From Candidatus Poribacteria bacterium (lineage in GTDB: Bacteria; Poribacteria; WGA-4E; WGA-3G): DNA of 64,000 bases. Numbering within the stretch: the stretch's first letter is position 1; every line of letters starts with the position of its first letter. Of the stretch, positions 8,154 through 18,344 are shown piece after piece. The stretch is from contig VXMD01000073.1 of assembly GCA_009841255.1 (NCBI GenBank), positions 1 to 64,000 on the forward strand, written 5' to 3'. The notes under the pieces are model-generated. The model had not been told where the DNA came from and ran no database searches. It saw only the letters and a program-made list of their open reading frames with translations. The translations under genes were made by a program, and so were the position numbers.

Positions 8154-10141
8154 AACGGACCCATTATTGTGGAGACCTACGCTTAACCGATGCAGGTACA
8201 ACTGCGCAGCTCAACGGTTGGGTCAACCGCCGTCGAGACCACGGTGGTGTCATTTTCGTTGATTTACGCGACAGGACCGGCATCACGCAGGTTGTCTTTG
8301 ATCCACAGATTGATGAAAAGGCACACGCCCTTGCAGATGCTGTCAGAGGTGAGTATGTGTTGAACGTCAGTGGCATCGTCCGTGAGCGTGATCCGGGCGA
8401 ATTGCTCTTCCACGCAGACGCCGCATACGAAACGGAACTCGCCGATGGCAACCTCTCCCCAGCGTTCCGAACCTTGTTTTCGGATGTTGATACGAAGTAC
8501 ACCCTCTCTGAAGAAATTGAGATAGCGACCCGTGTCGCTGGCGCCCGATGGCTACTCACCGATGTCGAAAATAATCGGACGTATCACATCGAAAATACGG
8601 AAGACGGTCTCAGCATTCATCAAGGCACGGTCAACCCGGAACTCGACACGGGTGAGATTGAACTTGCTGTGGATTCTCTGAATATTCTGAATACTGCCAA
8701 AACGCCGCCATTCCCAGTTGAAGACGATATCGATGTCGCGGAAGACATTCGGATGCGTTATCGATTTATCGATCTGCGTCGTCCTGAGATGCAGAAAACT
8801 TTAGCGATGCGGCATAAAGCGGCGCTGGCAGCACGCAACTATATGAACGAAGAGGGCTTCCTTGAGATCGAGACTCCCATTTTGATGAACAGTACACCCG
8901 AAGGGGCGCGCGACGTACTCGTTCCAAGTCGTCATTACGCCGGTAGATTCTACGCGCTTCCGCAATCACCGCAACAATTTAAACAGATTCTGATGATGAG
9001 CGGGGTCGATCGGTACTTCCAGATAGCACGTTGTTTCCGGGATGAGGACACCCGTTCCGACAGACAGTTGGAATTCACGCAACTTGATATTGAGATGTCA
9101 TTCGCGGGGGTGGACGATGTGCTTGAGGTAACCGAAGGGTTGATGAAACGGATATTTGAGGATGCGGGTGGCATTCCTGTTCAAACGCCTTTCTTACGGC
9201 TGCCGTATCACGAATCGATGGCGCGGTTCGGAAACGACAAACCGGATACGCGATTTGGCATGGAACTCACCGATCTGTCGGATGTCATGGCAGATTGTGA
9301 TTTTCAGGTGTTCACTCGCACTTTGTCTGCGGGCGGGCAGGTTAAATCGATTGCTGCCCCAGGCGGCGCCGACTTTTCACGTAAAGACATCGACGATCTC
9401 ACCGCCTTCGTTGCCACTTATCGAGCAAAAGGGTTGGCATGGGTCAAAGTCACGACAGACGGATTTTCATCGGGGATCGTCAAGTTCTTCACAACGGAAC
9501 AACTCGAAACAGCACAGGAGAGAACAGGCGCGAAACCGGGTGACATCATGTTCTTTGTCGCTGACACGCCGAAGGTCGTCGCCGATGCACTCGGGAATCT
9601 CCGTCTCCACCTCGGACGCAAACTGAATCTTATTGACCAAGCCCGATACAACTTCCTGTGGATCGTTGATTATCCACTGTTTGAGTGGAATGAGGAGGAG
9701 AATCGCTATGAGCCCTTCCACCATCTGTTCACCGGAGGGACAGAAGAGACTTTACCGTTATTAGACACGGATCCGGGGCAGGTTCAGAGCCAACACTACG
9801 ATCTCGTGTGCAACGGGTATGAGATCTGTAGCGGAAGTGTCAGGATCCATCAATGGGATATCCAACAAAAGGTTTTCGATGTTCTGGACATCACACCGGA
9901 AGAGGTCGAAAGCCGATTTGGCTATTTCATAGACGCGTTAGCGTATGGCACGCCGCCGCATGCAGGCATTGCCCCAGGTTTAGACCGGATTGTCATGCTG
10001 ATGCGGAACGAGGAGAACATCCGCGAGGTCATCGCGTTCCCGAAATCACAACAGGGACTCTGTCCGCTTACACACGCGCCGTCTCTTGTAACGGATGCAC
10101 AACTGGAAGAACTCTCAATTCGCGTTGACGGAGATGTCTAA
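8114..10141 (+). CDS. aspS: Aspartyl-tRNA synthetase with inserted segment
   Basis: A 675-residue class II synthetase that charges tRNA with aspartate. It has the N-terminal OB-fold (WVNRRRDHGGVIFVDLRDR), class II motif 2 (FQIARCFRDEDTRSDRQLEF), a GAD insertion domain typical of bacteria, and motif 3 (GIAPGLDRIVML). The ATG at 8114 gives MSQETQ, close to the usual family start; the ATG at 8051 would add 21 untypical residues. Bacterial AspRS is usually near 590 residues. The excess is mainly a block at residues 95-170 (8396-8622), between VRERDPG and GTVNPELDTGEIE, inside the anticodon-binding domain. The rest of the enzyme looks intact, so it should be functional. Confidence 0.97.
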   Translation: MSQETQEATSPCLERTHYCGDLRLTDAGTTAQLNGWVNRRRDHGGVIFVDLRDRTGITQVVFDPQIDEKAHALADAVRGEYVLNVSGIVRERDPGELLFHADAAYETELADGNLSPAFRTLFSDVDTKYTLSEEIEIATRVAGARWLLTDVENNRTYHIENTEDGLSIHQGTVNPELDTGEIELAVDSLNILNTAKTPPFPVEDDIDVAEDIRMRYRFIDLRRPEMQKTLAMRHKAALAARNYMNEEGFLEIETPILMNSTPEGARDVLVPSRHYAGRFYALPQSPQQFKQILMMSGVDRYFQIARCFRDEDTRSDRQLEFTQLDIEMSFAGVDDVLEVTEGLMKRIFEDAGGIPVQTPFLRLPYHESMARFGNDKPDTRFGMELTDLSDVMADCDFQVFTRTLSAGGQVKSIAAPGGADFSRKDIDDLTAFVATYRAKGLAWVKVTTDGFSSGIVKFFTTEQLETAQERTGAKPGDIMFFVADTPKVVADALGNLRLHLGRKLNLIDQARYNFLWIVDYPLFEWNEEENRYEPFHHLFTGGTEETLPLLDTDPGQVQSQHYDLVCNGYEICSGSVRIHQWDIQQKVFDVLDITPEEVESRFGYFIDALAYGTPPHAGIAPGLDRIVMLMRNEENIREVIAFPKSQQGLCPLTHAPSLVTDAQLEELSIRVDGDV

Positions 10142-10189
10142 CATAATTTACAGGGCCAATGAACTGGCAATTCATGAGGCGATAGCACG

Positions 10190-10939
10190 ATGGCGAAAAT
10201 AATAGGGACTGCCCCGACACTCGTCTATCCCGAATCAGACGGTGAGCCGATGGCAGAAACAGGAAGACACGTCAGAAACCTCCTGGATATGATTGATATG
10301 ATAGACTGGCATTTTAGAGACGTTCCGGATGTGCATGTATCCGGGAATATGTTCCTCTACTACGAAGAAGGCAACCGGCGTAAAGTTACCTCCCCGGATG
10401 TATTTATGGTCCGGGGGGTATCGAAAAAGCCACTCCGGACTTACAAGACCTGGGAGCAACACCCCTATCTTGACTTTGTATTGGAACTGGCAAGTCCGAG
10501 TACGTTTGCAAGAGACTTCGCTGAGAAGGAGTTGATCTATGAGCAGATCCTGCGGGTCACGGAGTATTATATCTACGATCCGTATTACGAGATAGGACCG
10601 TCTTTTATTGGCTTTCGTCTTGTCAGTGGTTCTTATGAAGAAATAGACTTCGTAGAGGGGCATCTTCCATCTGAGGTATTGGGATTAGCGTTAGGGGAAC
10701 GTGACGGAGACCTGCGTCTATATGATCCTGCCAAGGATGTGTGGATCGGTCCGGGGCGTGAACGTGCCGCTGAAGCAGAGACCCGGGCGGGTGAAGCAGA
10801 AACCCGCGTGCAAGAAGAAGCCGATGCCCGACAGGCGGCAGAAAACCTTGCTGCACAAGAAACCCATGCCAGACAAGCAGCGGAAGCCGAACTCGAAAAA
10901 CTGCGTGAAGTCCTCAAACGTTTAAAAACTTCCGAATAA
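10190..10939 (+). CDS. Uma2-family (DUF820) PD-(D/E)XK protein, copy 1
   Basis: A 249-residue protein of the Uma2/DUF820 family, a restriction-fold group of unknown biological role abundant in cyanobacteria and Poribacteria. Conserved pieces are YPESDGEPMAE near the start, SPDVFMV, LDFVLELASPST and YYIYDPY, which carry the putative Asp and Glu metal ligands. The last 60 residues are charged heptad-like repeats (AEAETRAGEAETR), likely a coiled coil. It is very close to the copy at 18345 and more distant from the copy at 13389. It precedes the LRR gene by 109 bp. Confidence 0.85.
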   Translation: MAKIIGTAPTLVYPESDGEPMAETGRHVRNLLDMIDMIDWHFRDVPDVHVSGNMFLYYEEGNRRKVTSPDVFMVRGVSKKPLRTYKTWEQHPYLDFVLELASPSTFARDFAEKELIYEQILRVTEYYIYDPYYEIGPSFIGFRLVSGSYEEIDFVEGHLPSEVLGLALGERDGDLRLYDPAKDVWIGPGRERAAEAETRAGEAETRVQEEADARQAAENLAAQETHARQAAEAELEKLREVLKRLKTSE

Positions 10940-11048
10940 CAGGATTCTCAGAGACTGCCACAGTTTGCAGAGCGGATTTATGGAATAACTCGAAATCGCG
11001 CTAACGCGGAACCAAAAGAACTCTCATATTCTAAGGAGACTTAACTGA

Positions 11049-13256
11049 ATGCAATCAATCCAAAAACAACACATTTTTGCTGTTGTCCTTATATTTTGTG
11101 CTGTATTTTTCGTAATTCCACACAACACATCGGCACAAACCGTCAATATTCCTGATCCGGATCTGCGCGCTGCGATTAACGAAGAACTCGGCAAACCGAA
11201 AAATGCCGCTGTCACCCGGGCAGAGATGACAACCTTAAGAGAACTGCGGGCAAATAACAGGGATATCAGCGACCTGACTGGACTTGAAGCCGCAACAAAC
11301 TTGCGATACTTAGAACTTGAGAATAACTTGATATCCGACCTGAGCCCACTTGCAGGTCTCATCCGATTACACGATCTGAGATTAGAGCACAACGTGATCA
11401 GCGACCTGTTGCCGCTCAAGTCACTTAGCGACCTTAGAGGCTTATCCATCCATCACAATATTATATCTGATTTATCGCCCTTGGCGGGGTTAACGAAACT
11501 GGAGTGGATAGGCATGTCGGACAACGTCATCGCAGACCTTGCCCCCTTGTCTGGACTGATCAGTCTCCGAAATTTTCACGGTTGGGGAACCCCTGTCATC
11601 AACATTGAGGGTATCACGCGATTACCGAGACTCCGGGAGATAAATGTGTGTGGCGGTGAAATCTCCGACCTCTCACCGCTTGGGGAAGCAAAGGGTTTAA
11701 CCGAACTCTATCTGCCTGGAAACGGGGTAACAGACCTTTCGCCCTTGGCAGGGTTGACCAACTTGAAACGCCTCAGTTTTAAAAATAACGACATTTTCGA
11801 TCTGTCGCCCCTTGAAAACTTGCCGAATCTGACCTGGGTAGACCTCCATCATAATCAAATATCGGACGTATCTCCGCTCGCGAATATTCATGGGTTAACC
11901 TGGGTGGATCTCGGCGAGAATCAAATAGCAGACGTGTCCTCGCTTGTTGATTTAGAAAACCTTAACTGGCTCGGACTCAATGGGAATACGATACCAGATG
12001 AGACGATCTTCGACAGATTTTCGGAACGAACAGCCATCTCGCACTCTAATTTCGTGAATACGGCATTCCCGGAAGCTGGACCGAAAATTGTGGGCCCCTG
12101 GCTGTGGACGATCGTCCCGGGGAATTGGCTTGAGAAAAACACCGACCTGATCGCAAGAGCCACCCAGGGAGCCGGATCGGAGGTCAAGGTCGCCACGTTC
12201 GGGGCGACGGAAGGTAAAGCCGTGGGGGATAGTGAATGGGAAGCCCACAGACTGGCACCCACCGGCGGAGATAATATCAACGAAATGACGGATGCCCTCG
12301 GCTGGGGATCGGGTTCCGAAATATACGAGCACGTCGTCTACGGCACTGTAACGCTCAATTCGCCGCGCAGACAGGAAACAACGATGCTCGTCGGTAGCGA
12401 TGACGGGGTCAAGGTCTGGCTCAACGGGGAACTGGTTCACTACAATCCTGTCGCCCGGGGTGCCGGTGATTACCAAGATGCCTTTCCTGTCACCTTGAAG
12501 CAGGGCACAAACGTCCTGTTAGTTGCTGTTGACAATCGCGGGCATGGCGGGTTCAGTGGGTTCTTCGGGTTCGCGAAAGACACCGACTATACCGTGAACC
12601 CGATCGGGAAGAAATTTACCGTCCAAATCCCCTCGTGGGACGTGAACAGAGATGGTATGACAGACATCCTGGACCTGATTCTCGTAGGACAGGATTTCGG
12701 AAAAGCGAGGTCGGCTAACGCACGCACGGATGTCAATCGCGATGGAAAACGGAACATCACAGACCTCGTCCTCGTCGCACAACACCTCGGTGAACTCAGC
12801 GGAGTCTCGGCTGCCCCCTCTACGCTCGCGCGACATCATCTAAAATTAGACCCAGCGATCATACGGACCTGGATAACACACGCGCAGCTTGAAAACGACG
12901 GTTCGCTGGCATTCCAACAAGGCATCGCGAACCTCCAACGCCTTTTGGCAGTATTGATCCCAGAAAAGACTGCATTACTGACGAATTATCCGAATCCGTT
13001 CAACCCGGAGACATGGATACCGTATCAACTCTCTGAACCCGCTGAGGTTACCTTGCGTATCTACGCCGTGAATGGAACATTGGTTCGGACGTTGCATCTC
13101 GGACATCAAACTGCGGGGATATATCAAGAAAAAAGCCGTGCGGCGTATTGGGACGGGACAAACGAACTCGGTGAACCTGTGGCGAGTGGTGTCTATTTCT
13201 ACACCCTCACCGCGGGCGAGTTTACTGCCACGCGCAAGATGCTCATAACGAAATAA
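11049..13256 (+). CDS. Secreted leucine-rich-repeat protein with PA14-like, dockerin-like and C-terminal sorting modules
   Basis: A 735-residue exported protein. A signal peptide covers about residues 1-34, ending HNTSAQ. Residues 36-330 are internalin/SDS22-style leucine-rich repeats of the form LSPLAGLTNLKRLSFKNNDI. Near residue 345 a beta domain begins with GPKIVGPWLW and includes GSDDGVKVWLNGEL, like PA14 carbohydrate-binding folds. Two calcium-loop repeats (DVNRDGMTDILDL and DVNRDGKRNITDLV) near 532-590 are dockerin-like. The last 90 residues carry NYPNPFNPETWIPYQL and end TATRKMLITK, a type-A-like sorting/FlgD-Ig module. An AAGGAG site precedes the ATG. It is a paralogue of the 3' half of the gene at 14147. 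Confidence 0.85.
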   Translation: MQSIQKQHIFAVVLIFCAVFFVIPHNTSAQTVNIPDPDLRAAINEELGKPKNAAVTRAEMTTLRELRANNRDISDLTGLEAATNLRYLELENNLISDLSPLAGLIRLHDLRLEHNVISDLLPLKSLSDLRGLSIHHNIISDLSPLAGLTKLEWIGMSDNVIADLAPLSGLISLRNFHGWGTPVINIEGITRLPRLREINVCGGEISDLSPLGEAKGLTELYLPGNGVTDLSPLAGLTNLKRLSFKNNDIFDLSPLENLPNLTWVDLHHNQISDVSPLANIHGLTWVDLGENQIADVSSLVDLENLNWLGLNGNTIPDETIFDRFSERTAISHSNFVNTAFPEAGPKIVGPWLWTIVPGNWLEKNTDLIARATQGAGSEVKVATFGATEGKAVGDSEWEAHRLAPTGGDNINEMTDALGWGSGSEIYEHVVYGTVTLNSPRRQETTMLVGSDDGVKVWLNGELVHYNPVARGAGDYQDAFPVTLKQGTNVLLVAVDNRGHGGFSGFFGFAKDTDYTVNPIGKKFTVQIPSWDVNRDGMTDILDLILVGQDFGKARSANARTDVNRDGKRNITDLVLVAQHLGELSGVSAAPSTLARHHLKLDPAIIRTWITHAQLENDGSLAFQQGIANLQRLLAVLIPEKTALLTNYPNPFNPETWIPYQLSEPAEVTLRIYAVNGTLVRTLHLGHQTAGIYQEKSRAAYWDGTNELGEPVASGVYFYTLTAGEFTATRKMLITK

Positions 13257-13388
13257 CCGGCGTAGGGGCGCGGAATGTAATACATTGTCCCGCAAGTCCA
13301 CACGCGACTTGCGCTATGGATTTCGTCTATTTAAAGGCGAAAGCCCCTCGTTCGCTCTTTAATCGAGAATCCACAAGGAGATAAGGCG

Positions 13389-14150
13389 ATGCAAGAAAAC
13401 ATAGGTGCTGCCCCGAAACTCCAAAGCGGCGCAGTCCACAAGCATATAGTGGAATACCCCGAATCAGACGGAGAACCGATGGCAGAAACCCCGAAGCATC
13501 AACAGGTGATGATAGATTGTATGGATACCCTCCGAAGACATTTCCGTGAGGTTCCAGATGTGTTTATCGCAGGCAATATGTTCCTGTATTACGAAGAAGG
13601 GAATCCCCGGAAGAGCATCTCCCCGGACGTGTTCATGGTTCAAGGGGTCTCTGAAAAAGATATCCGAACCTATAAAACTTGGGAACACCCGCCGACGCTT
13701 GATTTTGTGTTAGAGGTTGCGAGTCCGAGCACCATTGAAAACGACCTGACAAGAAAAAAGGAGATTTACGCCACGATTCTTCGGGTCAAAGAGTATTACA
13801 TCTACGATCCGTATCATGAGAGTGATCCGTTTTTTATCGGTTTTCGGCTTGTCGGTGAAGTCTATCAAGAAATACCCTTTGTGGATGGACGCCTCTCTTC
13901 CAGGGTGTTGGGTTTAGAGTTAGGCGAGTCTGATGGGCTGCTGCGGTTGTATAACCCCGTTACCTCCGTGTGGCTACTCCCGTCTCAAGAACGCGTAGAC
14001 GCGGCGGAGACCCGTGCTAACGCGGCGGAAACTCGCGCATCACAAGAATCTATCGCACGTCAAACCCTTGAAGTCGAACTCGCTGCAGCGCGCGCAGCCC
14101 TGAAACAACTACAAACTTCCGAAGAATCCGAATCAGGAGGAACATCGTGA
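13389..14150 (+). CDS. Uma2-family (DUF820) PD-(D/E)XK protein, copy 2
   Basis: A 253-residue Uma2/DUF820 protein with EYPESDGEPMAE, SPDVFMVQGVSEKDI, LDFVLEVASPST and YYIYDPYHE. It is the most divergent of the three copies here: it has a different segment after PMAE (TPKHQQVMIDCMDTLRRHF) and a shorter coiled-coil tail. AAGGAGATAAGGCG precedes the ATG and closely matches the leader of copy 3. Its stop overlaps the GTG start of the next gene (GTGA), so production of this intracellular protein is coupled to that of a large secreted one. The reason is unknown. Confidence 0.85.
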   Translation: MQENIGAAPKLQSGAVHKHIVEYPESDGEPMAETPKHQQVMIDCMDTLRRHFREVPDVFIAGNMFLYYEEGNPRKSISPDVFMVQGVSEKDIRTYKTWEHPPTLDFVLEVASPSTIENDLTRKKEIYATILRVKEYYIYDPYHESDPFFIGFRLVGEVYQEIPFVDGRLSSRVLGLELGESDGLLRLYNPVTSVWLLPSQERVDAAETRANAAETRASQESIARQTLEVELAAARAALKQLQTSEESESGGTS

Positions 14151-17100
14151 AATTGCTGAGATACCTCTCCGTTATGTTTCTCGTATGCTTCGCGTCAGGC
14201 GCCGGGACAACGCATGCCCAACAAAACATCGCTCAAGAGGCATATCTTATCTTTGAAAAGAGTTGTCTCGGTTGCCATGGTCCCCACGGTCCCTATACAG
14301 AACAACTCGTCATTGAATCAGCATCAGGACTGATTGATATAGGAGCGGTCGTGCCCGGAGCACCGCTCGTCTCCGAACTCTATACACGCCTGACGACAAT
14401 AGACACCGCAAAACGGATGCCCTTGAATCAACCCAAACTTGACGCTGCCGCTATTGACACGATTGCCGAGTGGATTTTAGCAGGTGCCCCGAGCTGGGAA
14501 CTCCAGCACGATGTCGACTTCATCTCCACCGATGCGATGCTCACGAGCATTCAGAACCATCTGAAGACGCTGGATGCTTTCAGTCGTCCCTTCGCCCGGT
14601 ATTTCACGATGACGCACCTCTATAACGCGGGTGTTGGACCTGCGGCACTTCGTGCGTATCGCGTTGCCCTCTCGAAACTCGTCAATAGTCTCTCATGGGG
14701 GTTCGATATTATCAATCCACAACCGATTGACACACAAGAGACAATCTTCCACATTGACCTACGCGACTATGAATGGGACACGCGTGATGCCTGGACACAG
14801 GTTGAAGCCGTCTATCCGTATACCATAGACTTTGATGAAACCCAGCAGCGACAGCTGCACAACAAGTTAGCAGCACTGCGTGAAGACATGGCGTGTGAAG
14901 TGCCGTTCGTGTATGCGGATTGGTTTCTTGCAACAGCCTCGCTGCCGCCGCTCTATCACGACATTCTCGCATTACCCCTAACCGAGCGCGAGTTGGAACG
15001 GGAGTTACGGATAGATGTAGCACGAAATCTCCTGGCTGCCCCGGGGGTTCGGGTGTGGCGTGCGGGGACCAACGATTCGGGTGTTTCCAACCACAACCGG
15101 GTGGTAGAGCGTCATACATCTCCGTATGGTGCGTATTGGAAGAGCCACGACTTTGCGAGCAGTGTGGGTCGGAAGAATATCTTCCTGCATCCGTTGTCAT
15201 TTGATCGGGACGGAGGTGAAGTGATCTTCAATTTACCGAACGGGTTGCAGGCGTATTACATCTCCGATGGAGCCGGCAATCGCATAGATGTTGCGCCGAC
15301 AGAGATTGTCTCGAATCCTGCGGCGAGCGATCCTGCGGTGCGTAACGGGTTGTCGTGTATCGGTTGCCATACGGAGGGGATGAAGGATTTTGAAGATGGG
15401 GTGCGTGCTGTCGTCAATCAGACACAGAACCCGGCGTATGATAAGGATCATGCGTTGCGTCTGTATGTAGAACAGGCGCAGATGAATGTTCTCGTAGCCG
15501 AGGATTCGGCGCGCTATGAGGACGCGTTAGCAAAGGCAGGAGGTGTTTCAGGAGGCATTGAACCCGTGCATCGTTTCTACGAGGCATATCAGGGACCTAT
15601 AACCGTGCAATATGCTGCAGCGGCTGTCGGGATGGAGCCGACTGCCTTCATATCACAGGTTGAAAAGAAGTCGAGCCTACAGCGGTTGGGGCTCGCTGCA
15701 CTTGCCAACGATGGGAATGTGAAACGGGATGTGTGGACAGCACAGTTTTCTGAGGTCGTATTGGCGTTGCAATCCCCGGATGTGGTTGTTCCCGAGCCGT
15801 CTCGGCTTACCCGTCAGGTTCCACCTGTGTTGGGTAGCACGGTGAGCCTTCCGGATGTCAACCTGCGTGCCGCAATCGCAGAAAGATTGGGCAAAGCACC
15901 AAACGCCTTGATTACGCCCGATGATATGAAACGGTTGACCGAACTTTTTGCTGATGAGAAAGGCATCCGGGATTTGACAGGGCTGGAGTATGCGGTGAAC
16001 TTGGAACGGATAGAGGTGCGACACAATGCGATATCTGACTTGTCTCCGTTGTCAGGATTGACACATCTGAATAACATCAAGCTGCGTGGCAATCAGATTA
16101 CGGATGTCTCCGCGCTTGCGAAGTTAGTCAACGTGGATTGGATGGGGCTGGAGGAGAACCAGATAACCGACCTATCGCCCCTGGCAGGTCTGAAGAAGCT
16201 CAACGGCATCGGCATTTCTGGCAATCCGATAACAGACGTATCCCCGCTTGCGAGCATCACGCGTCTGGAAGGTATTTCGGCATGGAACACATCTATCACG
16301 GACCTTTCTGCGTTGGTGAAGTTGCCACGTCTCCGATGGATAGAATTCGGTGGTAACATCTCCACACTGCCGTCTCTGAAGGGTTTAAAGACCTTGAGAC
16401 GCTTGGAAATGAGGCATACCCGTATCTCGGACATCTCTGGACTCTCAGCACTGACACAACTCCAAGAGTTAGACCTCCACGATAACTTGATAACGGATAT
16501 ATCGCCTATAGCAAATTTAAAAGCGTTAAAAACACTGAACCTTCACAAAAATCTCATATCGGATGTTTCGCCCTTAGCGGGATTAACCCAATTAGAACAT
16601 CTTAACCTCCGTGATAACGCCATATCCGACTTCTCGGTGCTCAAGGCGTTATCCGAGAAGATATACATCGAAACACGAAACAACCCTGGGGCTTTCTTGC
16701 AAGGGGGACCGAAAATAATGGGTCCGTGGTTGTGGTTAGTGATACCCGGTGCACAACATGCTGACCTCCATAGCAAAGGAGATTTACTTGCCCGTATGAG
16801 TGGTGGCGATGTAACAGTGCGTAAGATTTCTACCAATGGAGCGGTGGAAGGACAGTCGGTCGGTGATAGCGTCTGGATATCCCACAAAATCTCCGCGAGT
16901 GGAGGCGACAACCTCAATAACCTATTGAGAGCCCTCAGTATACCAAAAGGCGATGGTGAGACCCTAATTTACGGTTCTATTACTTTGGATTCACCACGGG
17001 AGCAAGGAACAAAAATGTTCGCCGGGAGTGATGATACGCACAAGATATGGCTCAACGGGGAGTTAGTTAACACGAGTCACGATTGGCACTACGACTACCA

Positions 17101-18280
17101 GCAATCCTTTCCCGTTAGGCTGAAGAAGGGGAAAAATGTGTTGTTAGTTGCTGTCCATGATTGGGGCGGTGGATTTTGTGGGCATTTCGGGTTTGCCCCG
17201 GATGCTGAGTATACCGTCATTCCTCCCGGTTCTCACTTCTCCCTTGCCACAGATGCAACAGCGTTCCAAAAGGACGATCGCTTCACGCTCCGACTCGCCG
17301 CTACAGAGATGACCGACCTCGCCGGCTGGCAAACCGATATCACCTTCGACCCCGATGTGCTGCGTGCCAATGGTGTCACCGAAGGCGGGTTTCTCAAACA
17401 GAAAAATGGACGCACCCATTTCTTCAAAGGCACCATCAATAACAAAATCGGCAGAATTACGGGGTTAAGTGCTACACGGCTTACCAACGGTGGTGCGACA
17501 GGAGACGGCACCCTCCTCGCTATTAACTTCACTGTGAAGCAAGCCAAGAACACCCGAGTCAGGCTCCGAAACTTCAAAGCCGGGGATAGCACGGGGAAAC
17601 CGATTCCTGCGACGATTCCAGAGTTCAGGATTCGCATAGATATCGAAACCCTGGCTATCCCGGCGTGGGATGTCAATGAAGATGGCGTGACGGATCTCGC
17701 CGATCAACTCATCGTAATTGCGGATGTGCGGAAAAACCCGCCTGCGAATCCGCGTTCAGATGTCAACAAAGATGGGATTGTAGATGAAAAAGACGTAGCC
17801 GTGGTGGCGAACCATCTCGGTGAGAAAAATGATCCTGCCGCCCCTTTACATCTGACGTTGTCTTCGGATTTCACATTCAAAGTGGTTCAAGATGCTCTGG
17901 ATATGTTGCGTGCTGCCGATGATGGGTCGTTCTTCTTCCGTGGCGGTATTGCGAAGCTGGAGATGCTCTTAGCGGTGTTTGTGCCTGAAGAGACGGCACT
18001 CCTCCACAACTATCCGAATCCCTTCAATCCAGAGACATGGATACCGTATCAACTCGCGGAACCTGCGGAAGTGACACTCCGTATCTATGCGGCAACGGGT
18101 GCGTTGGTTCGGACACTCACACTCGGATACCAACCTGCGGGGATCTATCAGTATCGGAGTCGTGCGGCGTATTGGGATGGGAAAAATGACGTGGGTGAAT
18201 CCGTTGCGAGTGGTGTCTATTTCTATACGCTCACCGCAGGCGACTTCACGGCTACCCGCAAAATGCTCATAACGAAATAA
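14147..18280 (+). CDS. Secreted multidomain protein: two CxxCH motifs, LRR, PA14-like, cohesin-like, dockerin-like, sorting domain
   Basis: A 1377-residue protein started by GTG after AGGAGG. A signal peptide (residues 1-25) is followed by CLGCH at residue 40 and CIGCH at residue 404, typical covalent haem sites as in planctomycete-type cytochrome c regions. Residues about 565-835 are leucine-rich repeats. Near 853 the GPKIMGPWLW beta domain begins. A cohesin-like module (AGWQTDITFDPDVLRANGV) lies near 1029-1165. Dockerin-like loops (DVNEDGVTDLADQL, DVNKDGIVDEKDVAV) lie near 1174-1235. The C-terminal sorting module (NYPNPFNPETWIPYQL) closes it. Domain names rest on motif recognition; whether haem is bound and what redox role it has are not shown. 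Confidence 0.8.
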   Translation: MKLLRYLSVMFLVCFASGAGTTHAQQNIAQEAYLIFEKSCLGCHGPHGPYTEQLVIESASGLIDIGAVVPGAPLVSELYTRLTTIDTAKRMPLNQPKLDAAAIDTIAEWILAGAPSWELQHDVDFISTDAMLTSIQNHLKTLDAFSRPFARYFTMTHLYNAGVGPAALRAYRVALSKLVNSLSWGFDIINPQPIDTQETIFHIDLRDYEWDTRDAWTQVEAVYPYTIDFDETQQRQLHNKLAALREDMACEVPFVYADWFLATASLPPLYHDILALPLTERELERELRIDVARNLLAAPGVRVWRAGTNDSGVSNHNRVVERHTSPYGAYWKSHDFASSVGRKNIFLHPLSFDRDGGEVIFNLPNGLQAYYISDGAGNRIDVAPTEIVSNPAASDPAVRNGLSCIGCHTEGMKDFEDGVRAVVNQTQNPAYDKDHALRLYVEQAQMNVLVAEDSARYEDALAKAGGVSGGIEPVHRFYEAYQGPITVQYAAAAVGMEPTAFISQVEKKSSLQRLGLAALANDGNVKRDVWTAQFSEVVLALQSPDVVVPEPSRLTRQVPPVLGSTVSLPDVNLRAAIAERLGKAPNALITPDDMKRLTELFADEKGIRDLTGLEYAVNLERIEVRHNAISDLSPLSGLTHLNNIKLRGNQITDVSALAKLVNVDWMGLEENQITDLSPLAGLKKLNGIGISGNPITDVSPLASITRLEGISAWNTSITDLSALVKLPRLRWIEFGGNISTLPSLKGLKTLRRLEMRHTRISDISGLSALTQLQELDLHDNLITDISPIANLKALKTLNLHKNLISDVSPLAGLTQLEHLNLRDNAISDFSVLKALSEKIYIETRNNPGAFLQGGPKIMGPWLWLVIPGAQHADLHSKGDLLARMSGGDVTVRKISTNGAVEGQSVGDSVWISHKISASGGDNLNNLLRALSIPKGDGETLIYGSITLDSPREQGTKMFAGSDDTHKIWLNGELVNTSHDWHYDYQQSFPVRLKKGKNVLLVAVHDWGGGFCGHFGFAPDAEYTVIPPGSHFSLATDATAFQKDDRFTLRLAATEMTDLAGWQTDITFDPDVLRANGVTEGGFLKQKNGRTHFFKGTINNKIGRITGLSATRLTNGGATGDGTLLAINFTVKQAKNTRVRLRNFKAGDSTGKPIPATIPEFRIRIDIETLAIPAWDVNEDGVTDLADQLIVIADVRKNPPANPRSDVNKDGIVDEKDVAVVANHLGEKNDPAAPLHLTLSSDFTFKVVQDALDMLRAADDGSFFFRGGIAKLEMLLAVFVPEETALLHNYPNPFNPETWIPYQLAEPAEVTLRIYAATGALVRTLTLGYQPAGIYQYRSRAAYWDGKNDVGESVASGVYFYTLTAGDFTATRKMLITK

Positions 18281-18344
18281 CCCGCGTAGAGGCGAGGCTC
18301 ACGTCCCCGCTCTTTAACCGAGAATCCGTAAAGGAGATAGCACG

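Noticed and set aside
14147-18280. Cellulosome scaffold
   Set aside because: There is one cohesin-like module and no glycoside hydrolase in the window; the dockerin-like loops here are common in secreted proteins of this lineage.
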